Origin: Micromonospora sp. NBC_00389
GTDB lineage: Bacteria > Actinomycetota > Actinomycetes > Mycobacteriales > Micromonosporaceae
Assembly: GCF_036059255.1 (NCBI RefSeq)
Contig: NZ_CP107947.1
Location: forward strand, 5,022,001 to 5,086,000
DNA length: 64,000 bases
Reading direction: 5' to 3'
The notes under the pieces are model-generated. The model ran no database searches. It was not told the DNA's origin and saw only the letters and a list, made by a program, of their open reading frames with translations. A program made the position numbers and the translations under genes. Below are positions 52,643-62,330 of this stretch, piece by piece. Numbering within the stretch: the first letter of the stretch is position 1; each line of letters begins with the position of its first letter.

Positions 52643-53715
52643 AGGAACCGGCTGACGGCCGGCCCACGGTGCACACGGTCGCCGCCCGAGCCGGTGTCTC
52701 CATCGCGTCCGCCTCGCGGGTGCTCAACGGGATCGGCGGCAGCCCGGAGACGATCCGCAAGGTACGCGCCGCGGCCGCCGAGGTGGGCTACGTGCCGAAC
52801 GCGATCGCACGGTCGCTGCAGTCCCAGCGCACCGGCCTGGTCGCGCTCGCCGTCGAGGACATCGGCAACCCGGTCTACGTGGAGATGATGCGCGCCATCG
52901 AGGCGGTGGTCGCCTCCTCCGGGCGGCAGCTGCTGGTGCACGCCACCGGCGGGCGGATCGACAACGAGACCGCCCTGCTGCGCCGACTGGCCAACCGCTA
53001 CGTGGACGGGATGATCGTCTCGCCGATCCGGGTCACCGACGACCACCTGACCGCGCTGGTGGACAGCCCGGTGCCGGTGGTGGTGGTCGGCCAGCTCGGC
53101 GCGGACGCAGCGGTGGACAACGTGCGTACCGACTCCCGGCACGGTGTGGCGCTGGCCGTGGACCACCTCGTCGCCGCCGGCCGGCGCCGGATCGGCTTCG
53201 TCAACGGCCCGCTCGACACCGTCCCGGGCATCGCGCGTGACGCCGGCTTCCGGACCGCCCTGCTCCGGCACGGCATCCCGCTCAACGAGGACCTGATCGA
53301 GGTCGGCGACTTCCAGTACGCCGCCGGCCGGACCGCCACCGAGCGGCTGCTCGCCCGCACCGACCCGGACGCCCTGTTCTGTGCCAACGACCTGATCGCG
53401 GTCGGCGCGTTGCACGCCTTGCTGGCTGCCGGACGCCGGGTGCCGCAGGACGTCGCCCTGGTCGGCATGGACGACACCGAGCTGGCCCGGATGATGTTTC
53501 CCCAGCTCTCCAGCGTCTCGCTCGGCTCGGCCGAGCGCGGTCGCCGAGCCGCCGAACTGCTCCTGCAACGCATTGCCGACCCGACCCTGCCGCCGCGGCG
53601 CGAGCAGGTGCCCCCGAGCCTCGCCGTCCGCGCGTCCAGTGGCACGACGCTGCCGACCCCTCGGCCGGCCGGCCCACCGACCACCCACCCGTCCAGCGAA
53701 GGGGTGACCTCATGA
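52624..53715 (+). CDS. LacI-family repressor of the sugar import/ribokinase operon
   Basis: A 363-aa LacI protein: HTH VHTVAARAGVSIASASRVLN (residues 15-34) and RbsR-like effector domain. GTG 52624 is chosen because GGAGG (52611-52615) fits it; a GTG at 52609 overlaps that ribosome binding site. First gene of the operon, with an ATGA overlap to the next. Autoregulation follows from the three operators. Confidence 0.9.
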   Translation: MGRKRLQEPADGRPTVHTVAARAGVSIASASRVLNGIGGSPETIRKVRAAAAEVGYVPNAIARSLQSQRTGLVALAVEDIGNPVYVEMMRAIEAVVASSGRQLLVHATGGRIDNETALLRRLANRYVDGMIVSPIRVTDDHLTALVDSPVPVVVVGQLGADAAVDNVRTDSRHGVALAVDHLVAAGRRRIGFVNGPLDTVPGIARDAGFRTALLRHGIPLNEDLIEVGDFQYAAGRTATERLLARTDPDALFCANDLIAVGALHALLAAGRRVPQDVALVGMDDTELARMMFPQLSSVSLGSAERGRRAAELLLQRIADPTLPPRREQVPPSLAVRASSGTTLPTPRPAGPPTTHPSSEGVTS

Positions 53716-54647
53716 CCACGCTGGCCGAGCAGCCGGACGTCGAGCGGGCCGAGCCGGCCCGTCGGCCGAACCGGTTCCGCTCCGACCGCACCACCATCTA
53801 CCTGCTGCTGCTGCCGTCGCTGCTGCCGATTCTGGTGCTGTCGGTGTTCCCACTGCTGCGCGGCATCTACCTCGGCTTCACCGATGCCCGGGCCGGGCGC
53901 AACGTCGAGGTGAGCTTCACCGGCCTGGCCAACTACCGGGAACTCCTCGGCGACGAGCTGTTCTGGAACTCGTTCAAGATCGGGCTGCTCTGGGCGGTCG
54001 GGGTGACCGTGCTCCAGTTCCTGCTCGCCCTCGGGCTGGCCCTGCTGCTCAACCAGCAGCTGCGGTTCCGGGGCGTGGCCCGGGTGCTGGCCGTGGTGCC
54101 GTGGGCGATGCCGCCGGTCGTGGTCGGCATCCTCTGGAAGCTCGTCTACCACCCGGACGCCGGACTGATCAACGAGTTCTTCCACCAGATCGGCGCCGAC
54201 GGGCTGCGGACCAACTGGCTCGGCGACTTCAGCACCGCGCTGCCCGCCGTGATCCTCGTCGGGGTCTGGGCCGGCATGCCGCAGACCACCGTCGTTCTGC
54301 TCGCCGGTCTGCAGGGGGTGGGCCGCGAGCTGCACGAGGCGGCGGCGGTGGACGGCGCGAGCACCTGGCACCGGTTCCGGCACGTCACGCTGCCCGCCCT
54401 GGCCCCGGTGATCGTGGCGATCACGTCGCTGGACTTCATCTGGAACTTCAACTCGTTCGGCCTGGTCTACGTGCTGACCGCGGGCGGGCCGGGCGGCAAG
54501 ACGATGCTGCCGATGCTCTTCGCCTACGAGGAGGCGTTCCGCTACGGCAACTACGGCTACGCGGCGGCGCTCGGCAACGTGATGGTCGTGATCATCATCG
54601 CGCTGCTCGCCGTCTATCTCCGCCGCCGGCTGAGGGAGGCGAACTAG
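53712..54647 (+). CDS. CUT1-type sugar ABC permease (MalF-like)
   Basis: A 311-aa protein with six membrane helices and the EAA loop ELHEAAAVDGASTWHRFRHV near residues 207-226. It pairs with the next permease. ATG 53712 overlaps the LacI stop. Confidence 0.92.
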   Translation: MTTLAEQPDVERAEPARRPNRFRSDRTTIYLLLLPSLLPILVLSVFPLLRGIYLGFTDARAGRNVEVSFTGLANYRELLGDELFWNSFKIGLLWAVGVTVLQFLLALGLALLLNQQLRFRGVARVLAVVPWAMPPVVVGILWKLVYHPDAGLINEFFHQIGADGLRTNWLGDFSTALPAVILVGVWAGMPQTTVVLLAGLQGVGRELHEAAAVDGASTWHRFRHVTLPALAPVIVAITSLDFIWNFNSFGLVYVLTAGGPGGKTMLPMLFAYEEAFRYGNYGYAAALGNVMVVIIIALLAVYLRRRLREAN

Positions 54648-54654
54648 TCGTGCT

Positions 54655-54690
54655 CAGTGCGAGGAGTGAGCTTGCGAGCCCCACAGTCCT
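54655..54690 (+). repeat. possible dispersed genomic repeat
   Basis: The intergenic sequence contains GCGAGGAGTGAGCTTGCGAG, a string I recall as recurring between genes in Micromonosporaceae genomes. It cannot be shown from one window, where it occurs once. Confidence 0.3.
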
Positions 54691-54705
54691 GATCGGAGGG
54701 CATTG

Positions 54706-55545
54706 ATGTTCGGAAAACCGAGCCGCACCGGGCGTGTGTTGCAGTACCTGGCGCTCGCCGGCTACCTGATCTTCCTCGGCTTCCCGCTGGTCTGGCTGCT
54801 CTCGACGGCGTTCAAACCGCCGCGGGAGCTGGTGCGACTGCACCCGACGTTGATCCCGGACAACCCGACGGTGCAGAACTTCGTCCAGGCATTCACCGAG
54901 CAGGAGCTGGGCCGGGCGGCGCTGAACAGCCTCCAGGTCTCGCTCGCCTCGGCGGTGCTGACCGTGCTGGTCGCCATGCCGGCGTCGTACGCGCTGGCCC
55001 GGTTCCGCTCCAAGCTCGGCACCGCGGCGCTGGGCTGGGTGCTGCTGTCCCAGCTCTTCCCGTTCGTGCTGCTGATCATCCCGATCTTCCTGGTGCTGCG
55101 GCAGGTCGGCCTGGCCAACACGCACGCCGGGCTGGTGCTGATCTACGTGGTGTGGGCGCTGCCGTTCGCGCTCTGGATGCTGCAGGGCTTCGTCCGCAAC
55201 ATCCCTCGGGAGCTGGAGGAGGCCGCCTCGGTGGACGGTGCGAGCCGGGTGCAGGTCCTGCGCCGGGTGGTCTTCCCGCTGCTCGCCCCGGGCCTGGTCG
55301 CGACCGCGCTGTTCTCCTTCATCTCGGCCTGGAACGAGTTCTTCTTCGCGCTGGTGCTGATCAAGACCCCGGAGCTGGCCACCCTGCCGGTCGCGTTGGC
55401 CCGGTTCGTCGGCATCGAGGGCACCGCCCGACTCGGGCCGCTGGCCGCCGGCTCACTGCTGGCCACGCTGCCCAGCCTGATCTTCTTCGCGTTCATGCAA
55501 CGCCGGCTCTCATCCGGGTCGCTCGCCGGCGCGGTCAAGGGCTGA
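54706..55545 (+). CDS. CUT1-type sugar ABC permease (MalG-like)
   Basis: A 279-aa permease with six helices and EAA motif ELEEAASVDGASRVQVLRRV near residues 169-188. ATG 54706 follows GGAGGG. No ATPase gene is present in the operon, so a shared MsiK-type ATPase encoded elsewhere is presumed. Confidence 0.92.
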   Translation: MFGKPSRTGRVLQYLALAGYLIFLGFPLVWLLSTAFKPPRELVRLHPTLIPDNPTVQNFVQAFTEQELGRAALNSLQVSLASAVLTVLVAMPASYALARFRSKLGTAALGWVLLSQLFPFVLLIIPIFLVLRQVGLANTHAGLVLIYVVWALPFALWMLQGFVRNIPRELEEAASVDGASRVQVLRRVVFPLLAPGLVATALFSFISAWNEFFFALVLIKTPELATLPVALARFVGIEGTARLGPLAAGSLLATLPSLIFFAFMQRRLSSGSLAGAVKG

Positions 55546-55580
55546 ACCGTCCCCCACCCACCACCAAGGAGGTAACCCCC

Positions 55581-56873
55581 ATGCTCCCTACCCGATTTCG
55601 TCGACTCGCCGCGGCCACCGCGGTCGCGGTCGTCGGCCTCGGCGCGCTCACCGCGTGCGGTGACAGCGGCGGCGACGAGGCCACGTCCGGCCCGGCCAAG
55701 CTGCGCTTCCTCAGCCTCGCCTGGCAGAAGGAGTCGCTGCAGGTCAACAAGGACCTCGTCGCCAAATGGAACGCCGAGCACCCGGACATCCAGGTCGAGT
55801 ACGTCCAGGGTGACTGGAACTCGGTGCACGACCAGCTGCTGACCTCCTTCGAGGGCGGCGACGCACCCGACATCGTGCACTACGAGGCGTCCGCGATCGG
55901 CGAGTTCAGCAAGCAGGGCTACCTGGCCGACCTCTCCGGGCTGGTCTCCGACGACCTGAAGGGCCAGATCGACCAGGGCGTCTGGGACACGGCCACCGTC
56001 GACGGCAAGATCACCGGCATTCCGTTCCTGCTGGAGTCGCAGGTCGTCATCGCCAACAAGAAGCTGCTCGACGCCGCCGGTGTCGCGGTGCCGCCGGCTG
56101 ACGGCGGCTGGACCTGGGACGAGTTCCAGGGCAACGCGCAGAAGCTCACCAAGCCCGGCCAGTACGGCGTGGCCTGGGCGCTGAAGTCGCCGACCAACCG
56201 GGTGCTGAACCTGGCGCTCAACTACGACGGGAAGTTCTTCTACACCGACGGCGGGCGCACCGAGGTGCGGGTCGGTGACGCGGAGAAGGAGATCCCAAAG
56301 CGGATCCACGACATGATCTACACCACGAAGTCCGCCTCCCCGGAGGCGCTCGGCATGAGCGGCGCGGACACCCTGCCCGGCTTCTTCGGCGGCAAGTACG
56401 CCATGCTGCCCGGCTCGGTGTCGCTGCGTCAGCAGATGGTCGAGCAGGCGCCGGCCGGCTTCGAATGGGTCACCCTGCCGCCGGTGAAGGGGCTCTCCGC
56501 CAAGCAGGCGGCCAACCCGCAGACGCTGTCCGTATCCGCGGATTCCAAGCACAAGAAGCAGGCCGCGCAGTTCCTCGAGTACTTCCTGAACCCGACCAAC
56601 ATGGCCGCGCTGGCCAAGGGTGACTGGCTGGTACCGACCGGCAAGCAGGCCAACGAGGAACTGGTCAAGCTCACCGCCGGCAAGCAGGGCTGGGACGTCG
56701 CCGCGGACAGCGCCGCGGACCTGACCGTCGCCCCGTTCCAGCAGGCCGACGGCTACCCGGAGTGGAAGACCAAGTACGCCACCCCGGCTCTCCAGCAGTA
56801 CTTCGCCAACAAGATCACCCTCGATCAGCTCGGTACGCAGCTGGTCGACGGTGGCAAGCAGGTTCTGAGGTAG
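55581..56873 (+). CDS. extracellular solute-binding lipoprotein (family 1)
   Basis: A 430-aa lipoprotein with lipobox LTAC (C26 region, GALTACGDSGG) and a family 1 binding fold (LRFLSLAWQKESLQ at the start; GDWNSVHDQLLTSFEGGDAP). AAGGAGGT precedes ATG 55581. It determines the substrate of the importer; the substrate is not predictable by eye. Confidence 0.92.
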   Translation: MLPTRFRRLAAATAVAVVGLGALTACGDSGGDEATSGPAKLRFLSLAWQKESLQVNKDLVAKWNAEHPDIQVEYVQGDWNSVHDQLLTSFEGGDAPDIVHYEASAIGEFSKQGYLADLSGLVSDDLKGQIDQGVWDTATVDGKITGIPFLLESQVVIANKKLLDAAGVAVPPADGGWTWDEFQGNAQKLTKPGQYGVAWALKSPTNRVLNLALNYDGKFFYTDGGRTEVRVGDAEKEIPKRIHDMIYTTKSASPEALGMSGADTLPGFFGGKYAMLPGSVSLRQQMVEQAPAGFEWVTLPPVKGLSAKQAANPQTLSVSADSKHKKQAAQFLEYFLNPTNMAALAKGDWLVPTGKQANEELVKLTAGKQGWDVAADSAADLTVAPFQQADGYPEWKTKYATPALQQYFANKITLDQLGTQLVDGGKQVLR

Positions 56874-56876
56874 GAC

Positions 56877-58061
56877 ATGTCACTCTTGCTCGACACATCG
56901 GTCGGCTGCCTGGTCGGCGCCGCGGTCGGAGACGCCCTTGGCGGCGCCACCGAGACGGCACTGCCGGAGCAGATCCGCGCGCGGTTCGGCGGCTGGGTCG
57001 AGGGCATCGTGCCCCCGTACCACGCCGACTGGTCCACCGCGCGACCGCTCGCGCCGTACCACAAGGGCGACGGGCACATCACCGACGACACGTTGATGAC
57101 CCACGCCCTGGTCCGCGCCTATGCGGCCAAACGGGACCACCTCGACGCGTACGACGTGGTGGAGCTGCTGGTCCCCGATCTGATCGAGCGGGTGGTCTAC
57201 ATCCCCGACCTGGAGCGGGAGGGGGTGACCTTCCACCGGCTCGCGGCCGCCGAGCGGTGGTTGGTCACCCGCCTGCACCACGCTCACGCGGACCCGCGCG
57301 AGGCCGGGGTCGGCAACATCGTCAACTGTGGTGCGGCCATGTACATGGCCCCGGTCGGCATCGTCAACGCGGGCGACCCGGCCGGGGCGTACGCCGAGGC
57401 GGTGGAGATCGCCGGAGCGCACCAGCACAGCTACGGGCGGGAGGCCGCCGCCGTCTTCGCGGCGGCGGTCGCCGCGGCGGCGACCCCCGGCGCGGGCGTC
57501 GAGGACGTCGTCGCCGCGGCGCTGGACCTGGCCCGAGACGGCACCCGGGCGGCCATCGACGCGGTCGTCAAGGAGGCCCGGAGCCACCACGACTGGAAGC
57601 AGGCGATTCCGGCGTTGCGCGCCGCGGTCGCCCCCTACGACACGGTGGGGGAGGAGTACCGGAGCCCCGGGCTCGGCGCGCGACGGCCCAGTCGGCTGCA
57701 CGCCATCGAGGAGCTGCCGGTGGCCATCGGCATGCTCGTGGTGGCCGGCGGCGAGTTCCGCCCGGCGGTGCTCGGTGCGGTCAACTACGGCCGGGACGCC
57801 GACTCCACCGCCACGATGGCCGCTGCCATCGCCGGAGCGCTCGGCGGCGCCGCGGCGGTGCCGGCGGAGTGGTCCGAGGTGGTCGCCACCGCCTCCCGGA
57901 CCGACCTGGTGGAGCCGGCCCGGGTTCTCGCGGCGGTGGCCAGCGAGGTCTTCGAGCGGGACCAGGCCCGGTTCACCCGGCGGGCGGAGCGCTTCGCCGG
58001 GCTGGCCGGCGGCGCCGGTCGGGCCGTGGCGGACGCATCCGACGGCGAGTCGACCCGGTGA
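56877..58061 (+). CDS. ADP-ribosylglycohydrolase-family enzyme, canonical motifs
   Basis: A 394-aa ARH/DraG-type protein. The metal-binding set is complete: GAAVGDALGG (14-23), ITDDT (68-72) and GRDADSTA (305-312), which in the family bind two Mg2+ and activate water to cleave a ribosyl bond. It lies three bases after the binding-protein gene and overlaps the next gene, so it belongs to an import-and-catabolise operon. A small glycoside rather than a protein-linked ADP-ribose is the more likely substrate (inference). Confidence 0.88.
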   Translation: MSLLLDTSVGCLVGAAVGDALGGATETALPEQIRARFGGWVEGIVPPYHADWSTARPLAPYHKGDGHITDDTLMTHALVRAYAAKRDHLDAYDVVELLVPDLIERVVYIPDLEREGVTFHRLAAAERWLVTRLHHAHADPREAGVGNIVNCGAAMYMAPVGIVNAGDPAGAYAEAVEIAGAHQHSYGREAAAVFAAAVAAAATPGAGVEDVVAAALDLARDGTRAAIDAVVKEARSHHDWKQAIPALRAAVAPYDTVGEEYRSPGLGARRPSRLHAIEELPVAIGMLVVAGGEFRPAVLGAVNYGRDADSTATMAAAIAGALGGAAAVPAEWSEVVATASRTDLVEPARVLAAVASEVFERDQARFTRRAERFAGLAGGAGRAVADASDGESTR

Positions 58062-59410
58062 GGATCACCTGGGTTCAGCCGGAGGACCTGCTGCCGCACG
58101 AGTTGGCGGCCAGCCGGGACGAGGGGCGCGACGTCGCGGCCCTCGCCCAGCGGTGGGCGGTGGCCGGCGGGGACCTGACCCCGCCGGTCAGCGGGGCGTC
58201 GCCGACCCCGGCGTCGCCGGCGCTGCGGGCGCTCGCGGCGGAGCTGCTGGACGCCGCCGACGCGCTGCCCGCCGTCGCCGCCGACGATGAGCCGGATGAG
58301 CTGGCCGCACTCCGGGCCGAATGGCCGACGAGTTGGTCCCTGCCGACCGACGTGACGCACGACCGGCTGCACGGCGCGTGGCTCGGCCGGGCGGCCGGCT
58401 GCCTGCTCGGCAAGCCGGTGGAGAAGATCCCCCGGGAGGGAATCCGGGAGATCCTCACGGCGACCGACCGGTGGCCGCTGCGCGACTGGTTCACCGCAAA
58501 GGGGCTGCCGGCCGAGGTCGCCGCCCGCTGGCCGTGGAACCGGCGCAGCGCACCGACCAGCCTCGCCGAGAACATCGACGGCATGCCCGAGGACGACGAC
58601 CTGAACTACGCGCTGCTGGCGCTGCGGGTGCTGGAGACGCACGGGCGGGACTTCACCAGCGCCGACGTGGCGCAGGCGTGGCTGGACTGGCTGCCCGCCG
58701 GGCGGGTCTTCACCGCCGAGCGGGTGGCGTACCGGAACCTGCTGCTCGGGCTCGCTCCACCAGAGAGCGCCCGTCGGCACAACCCGTTCCGGGAGTGGAT
58801 CGGCGCGCAGATCCGCACCGACGTGTACGGCTGGGTCAACCCCGGCCGGCCCGACCGGGCCGCGGAGCTGGCCTGGCGGGACGCGACCGTCAGCCACGTC
58901 CGGGGCGGGGTGCACGGCGCGATCTGGGCCGCCGCACTGGCCGCCGCCGCGCCGGTCGCCGCGAGCATGGACGAGGTGCTGGACGCCGCCGAGGCGGTGC
59001 TGCCGCCGCGCAGTCGGTTCGCGGCCACGGTCCGCGAGGCGCGCGCTCTCGGCGAGGGGGCCGACGACTGGGAACGCGTGGTCGACGAGCTGTATGTCCG
59101 GCACGGCCACCTGCACTGGGTGCACGTACGCAACAACGCCGCGCTGGTGGCCGCCGCGCTGGCGTACGGCCGAGGCGACCTGGAGCGGTCCATCACCGCG
59201 GTGGTCAGCGGCGGCTGGGACACCGACTCGACCGGCGCGACGGTCGGTGCGGTCACCGGGGCGCTCACCGGGGCGTCCGGGCTGCCGGCGCGGTGGGTCG
59301 CCCCGCTGCGCAACCGGCTGGCCAGCAGCATCGCCGGCTTCGACGGGATCGGCTTCGACGAGCTGGCCGAGCGTACCCAGGCCCTGGCCCAGTCGGGGAG
59401 CGGATCGTGA
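58058..59410 (+). CDS. ADP-ribosylglycohydrolase-family enzyme, divergent
   Basis: A 450-aa paralogue of the previous gene with a ~100-residue N-terminal extension. The first motif is AWLGRAAGCLLGK (107-119, no Asp after Gly), the second EDDDLNY (178-184) in place of TDDT, and the last GGWDTDSTGAT (385-395). Metal ligands are thus mostly kept, but the pocket must differ. Start GTG 58058 overlaps the preceding stop as GTGA. The pair may act on successive or alternative substrates. Confidence 0.85.
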   Translation: MRITWVQPEDLLPHELAASRDEGRDVAALAQRWAVAGGDLTPPVSGASPTPASPALRALAAELLDAADALPAVAADDEPDELAALRAEWPTSWSLPTDVTHDRLHGAWLGRAAGCLLGKPVEKIPREGIREILTATDRWPLRDWFTAKGLPAEVAARWPWNRRSAPTSLAENIDGMPEDDDLNYALLALRVLETHGRDFTSADVAQAWLDWLPAGRVFTAERVAYRNLLLGLAPPESARRHNPFREWIGAQIRTDVYGWVNPGRPDRAAELAWRDATVSHVRGGVHGAIWAAALAAAAPVAASMDEVLDAAEAVLPPRSRFAATVREARALGEGADDWERVVDELYVRHGHLHWVHVRNNAALVAAALAYGRGDLERSITAVVSGGWDTDSTGATVGAVTGALTGASGLPARWVAPLRNRLASSIAGFDGIGFDELAERTQALAQSGSGS

Positions 59411-59441
59411 ACCAGCACCGGTGGACGGAAAGGAGCCCCGC

Positions 59442-60380
59442 ATGAGCGCGCGCGTGGCGGTGGTGGGCAGCAGCAACCTGGACCTGGTGGTGACCGCGTC
59501 GCGGCTGCCCCGCCCCGGTGAGACGGTGCTCGGCGAGAACTTCCGGACCGTGCCCGGCGGCAAGGGCGCCAACCAGGCGGTCGCCGCCGCACGGGCCGGT
59601 GCCGCCTGCGACTTCGTCGGCGCGGTCGGCGACGACGAGTTCGGTACGCAGATGCGGGCGAGCCTGGTCGGCGCGGGGGTCGACGTTCGCGGCCTGCGGA
59701 CCGTCGCCGGTCCCTCCGGCATCGCGCTGATCGCCGTCGACCGGGACGCGGAGAACTTCATCGTGGTCGCGCCCGGCGCCAACGGCACGTTGACCGAGCT
59801 GGACGCCGACGACCGGGAGACGATCGCCGCGGCGGACGTGCTGCTGCTCCAACTGGAGGTGCCGCTGGCCGCCGTGGTCCGTGCGGCCGACTGGGCCCGG
59901 GCGGAGGGCACCACCGTGGTGTTGAACGCCGCGCCGGCCGCCGTGCTGCCGACGGACCTGCTCGACCTGGTCGACGTGCTGGTGGTCAACGAACACGAGG
60001 CGGCGGTCGTGGCCGGGGTCTTCTCCGACGACCCGCCGGTGCTGCTCGACGCCCTGCTGGAGCTGGTGCCCCGGGTGGTGCTGACCCTCGGCGCGCGCGG
60101 TGCCGCGTACGCCGACCGGCGAGGTCTGCGCCTGACCGTCCCGGCCCCGCGCATCGACGCGGTGGACACCACCGCCGCGGGCGACGCCTTCACCGGCGCG
60201 CTCGCCGTGGGCTGGGCCGAGCGTGGCGGCGCCAGCACCGAAGACACCGTCACGGCGAGCCTGCGCTGGGCGTGCGCTGCCGGCGCGGCCTGCGCTCAGC
60301 GGCCCGGCGCGTCCACCGCCCTGCCTGAGCGGTCCGCCATCGACGCCCTCTACGACGCGACCTACCGAGGTACCCCGTGA
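59442..60380 (+). CDS. rbsK: ribokinase
   Basis: A 312-aa PfkB-family kinase. N-terminal [11 protein letters not shown] and [16 protein letters not shown] match ribokinase; the C-terminal signature [14 protein letters not shown] holds the catalytic Asp. It would convert ribose to ribose-5-phosphate. AAAGGAG precedes the ATG. Its place after two ARH-type hydrolases suggests that they release ribose. Confidence 0.9.
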   Translation: MSARVAVVGSSNLDLVVTASRLPRPGETVLGENFRTVPGGKGANQAVAAARAGAACDFVGAVGDDEFGTQMRASLVGAGVDVRGLRTVAGPSGIALIAVDRDAENFIVVAPGANGTLTELDADDRETIAAADVLLLQLEVPLAAVVRAADWARAEGTTVVLNAAPAAVLPTDLLDLVDVLVVNEHEAAVVAGVFSDDPPVLLDALLELVPRVVLTLGARGAAYADRRGLRLTVPAPRIDAVDTTAAGDAFTGALAVGWAERGGASTEDTVTASLRWACAAGAACAQRPGASTALPERSAIDALYDATYRGTP

Positions 60381-62326
60381 GCTTCAACCCGTATGTCCCG
60401 CGCCCGATCGACCGGCCGACCGAGGTGCCGCTCGGCGGGCACGCCGACCTGACCACCCTGGACGAAGCGAAGATCTTCGCCGCGCCGGCCGACCCGGCCG
60501 TCTGGCCGGCCTGGCGGGAGCAACTCACCCGCTGGCGGGCCGACGCCCGGGCCCGGATCGGCTACACCGGCACGCACTACGACGAGATCGCCGGCGACTG
60601 CTTCAGCGTCTGCCTGACCTGGCTCTGGGACGAGGCGCTCTACGACCACGAGCGCGGCGTCTTCACCGTCGACGACTTCCTCGACGCGGCCGGGCAGGAT
60701 TTCGGCGGCTTCGACGGGGTGGTGCTCTGGCACGCGTACCCGGTGATCGGCCTGGACGACCGTAACCAGTTCGACTGGTACCGGGACGTGCCGGAGCTGC
60801 CCGAGGTGGTGCGCGCGTTCCAGGAGCGCGGGGTGCGGGTCTTCATCGACTACAACCCGTGGGACACCGGCACCCGCCGCGAGCCGGGCAGCGACGCCGA
60901 GGAGGTCGCGGCGCTGGCCGGCAAGCTCGGCGTCGACGGCGTCTTCCTGGACACCCTCAAGGAAGGTGCCGGAGAGCTGCGCGCCGCGCTGGACGCGGTC
61001 CGCCCCGGCATGGTCCTCGAAGGCGAGAGTCGGGTCCCGCTGGCCCGGATCGCCGACCACTCGATGTCGTGGGCGCAGTGGTTCGCCGACTCCGAGGTGC
61101 CCGGCGTGCTGCGGGCGAAGTGGTTCGAGCGGCGGCACGTGCTGCACCACACCCGCCGTTGGCACCGCGACCACCTCGACGAGTTGCACTCGGCCTGGCT
61201 CAACGGCGTCGGGGTGCTGGTGTGGGAGAGCGTCTTCGGCGTCTGGGTCGGCTGGAACGACCGGGACCGGGCGGTGCTGCGGGCGATGCGCCGGGTGCAG
61301 GCCAGCCACGCGGCGTGGTTGCGCGCCGAGGACTGGGTCCCGCTCGCCGACCACGCCGGCCAGGGCCAGGTGTACGCGTCCCGCTGGACGCACGAAGACG
61401 AGCCCCTGTGGACGGTGGTGAACCGGGGCGCGGACCACGACGGGCCGTGGCTGGTCACCGAGGCCCAGGCCGACCGACGATTCGTCGACCTGGTCACCGG
61501 CGCCGAGCTGACCGTCACCGAGACCGGTGACGGCCGGCTGGCGGTGGGCGGTCCGCTGCCGGCCGGCGCGATCGCCGCCGTGGTCGTCACCGACGCCGCC
61601 GTGCACCGGCACGAGCCACCCACCGGCGACCCGTCCTTCCCGGCCCGCTCCGCGGTACGCGTCCGGACTCCATGGGCACCCCGGCCGCAGTTGCCGCGAG
61701 GCATGGCCACTGTCGAGGCCGGCCGGCGGGAGCTGGTGGTCCGGCACCGGGTGCGGGAAACCGGGCTGTACGGCGAGGCGCCCTACGTCGACGAGTGGAA
61801 GCCACTGCCACCCCGGCTGCACCACACCGGCACGCTGCGCCGCAGCGTCCGGCTCGGCCGGTTCGCCATCGCCACCCACGAGATCACCCACGGCGAGTAC
61901 GCCGAGTTCCTGCGGGCCACCGACTACCGGCCGGTGCGCCCCGAGCGGTTCACCGCGGGGCACGGACCGGCCGACGCCCCGGTGACCGGGGTGGACCTGG
62001 CCGACGCCCGGGCGTACGCGGCGTGGGCCGGGCTGCGGCTGCCCACCGAGGACGAGTGGCAGGTGGCCGCCGAGGCAGGGCTGCTCGTCCGCCGGGAGCC
62101 GCTGGTGTGGAACCTGACCGAGAGCGAGCACTCCGACGGGCGTACCCGATTCGTCATCCTCAAGGGCGGCGCCGGGTACCGGGCGGACGGCTCCGACTGG
62201 TACCTCGACGGCGGCCCGCAGCCGGCGGACGTCTCGGTGAAGCTGCTACTGACCGGCGCCGGGCTCACCCGCTCCGACCAGGTGGGCTTCCGCTGCGCCG
62301 CAGACCTTCCGACCCCCAAGGAGTGA
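60377..62326 (+). CDS. glycosidase-like TIM-barrel protein fused to an SUMF/FGE-like domain
   Basis: A 649-aa protein without signal peptide. Residues ~60-330 resemble a retaining-glycosidase barrel, with acidic residues at strand ends (VFIDYN, D158; GVFLDT, D192; VLEGES, E215/E217). A beta-sandwich-like part follows. Residues ~475-645 are an FGE-sulfatase (SUMF1) domain ending in the hallmark GFRCA. The two catalytic cysteines of formylglycine-generating enzymes are absent (the region reads [13 protein letters not shown]), so this domain is probably structural or sugar-binding. GTG 60377 overlaps the rbsK stop. Exact glycosidase family not recognised. Confidence 0.75.
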   Translation: MSFNPYVPRPIDRPTEVPLGGHADLTTLDEAKIFAAPADPAVWPAWREQLTRWRADARARIGYTGTHYDEIAGDCFSVCLTWLWDEALYDHERGVFTVDDFLDAAGQDFGGFDGVVLWHAYPVIGLDDRNQFDWYRDVPELPEVVRAFQERGVRVFIDYNPWDTGTRREPGSDAEEVAALAGKLGVDGVFLDTLKEGAGELRAALDAVRPGMVLEGESRVPLARIADHSMSWAQWFADSEVPGVLRAKWFERRHVLHHTRRWHRDHLDELHSAWLNGVGVLVWESVFGVWVGWNDRDRAVLRAMRRVQASHAAWLRAEDWVPLADHAGQGQVYASRWTHEDEPLWTVVNRGADHDGPWLVTEAQADRRFVDLVTGAELTVTETGDGRLAVGGPLPAGAIAAVVVTDAAVHRHEPPTGDPSFPARSAVRVRTPWAPRPQLPRGMATVEAGRRELVVRHRVRETGLYGEAPYVDEWKPLPPRLHHTGTLRRSVRLGRFAIATHEITHGEYAEFLRATDYRPVRPERFTAGHGPADAPVTGVDLADARAYAAWAGLRLPTEDEWQVAAEAGLLVRREPLVWNLTESEHSDGRTRFVILKGGAGYRADGSDWYLDGGPQPADVSVKLLLTGAGLTRSDQVGFRCAADLPTPKE

Positions 62327-62330
62327 CCTG

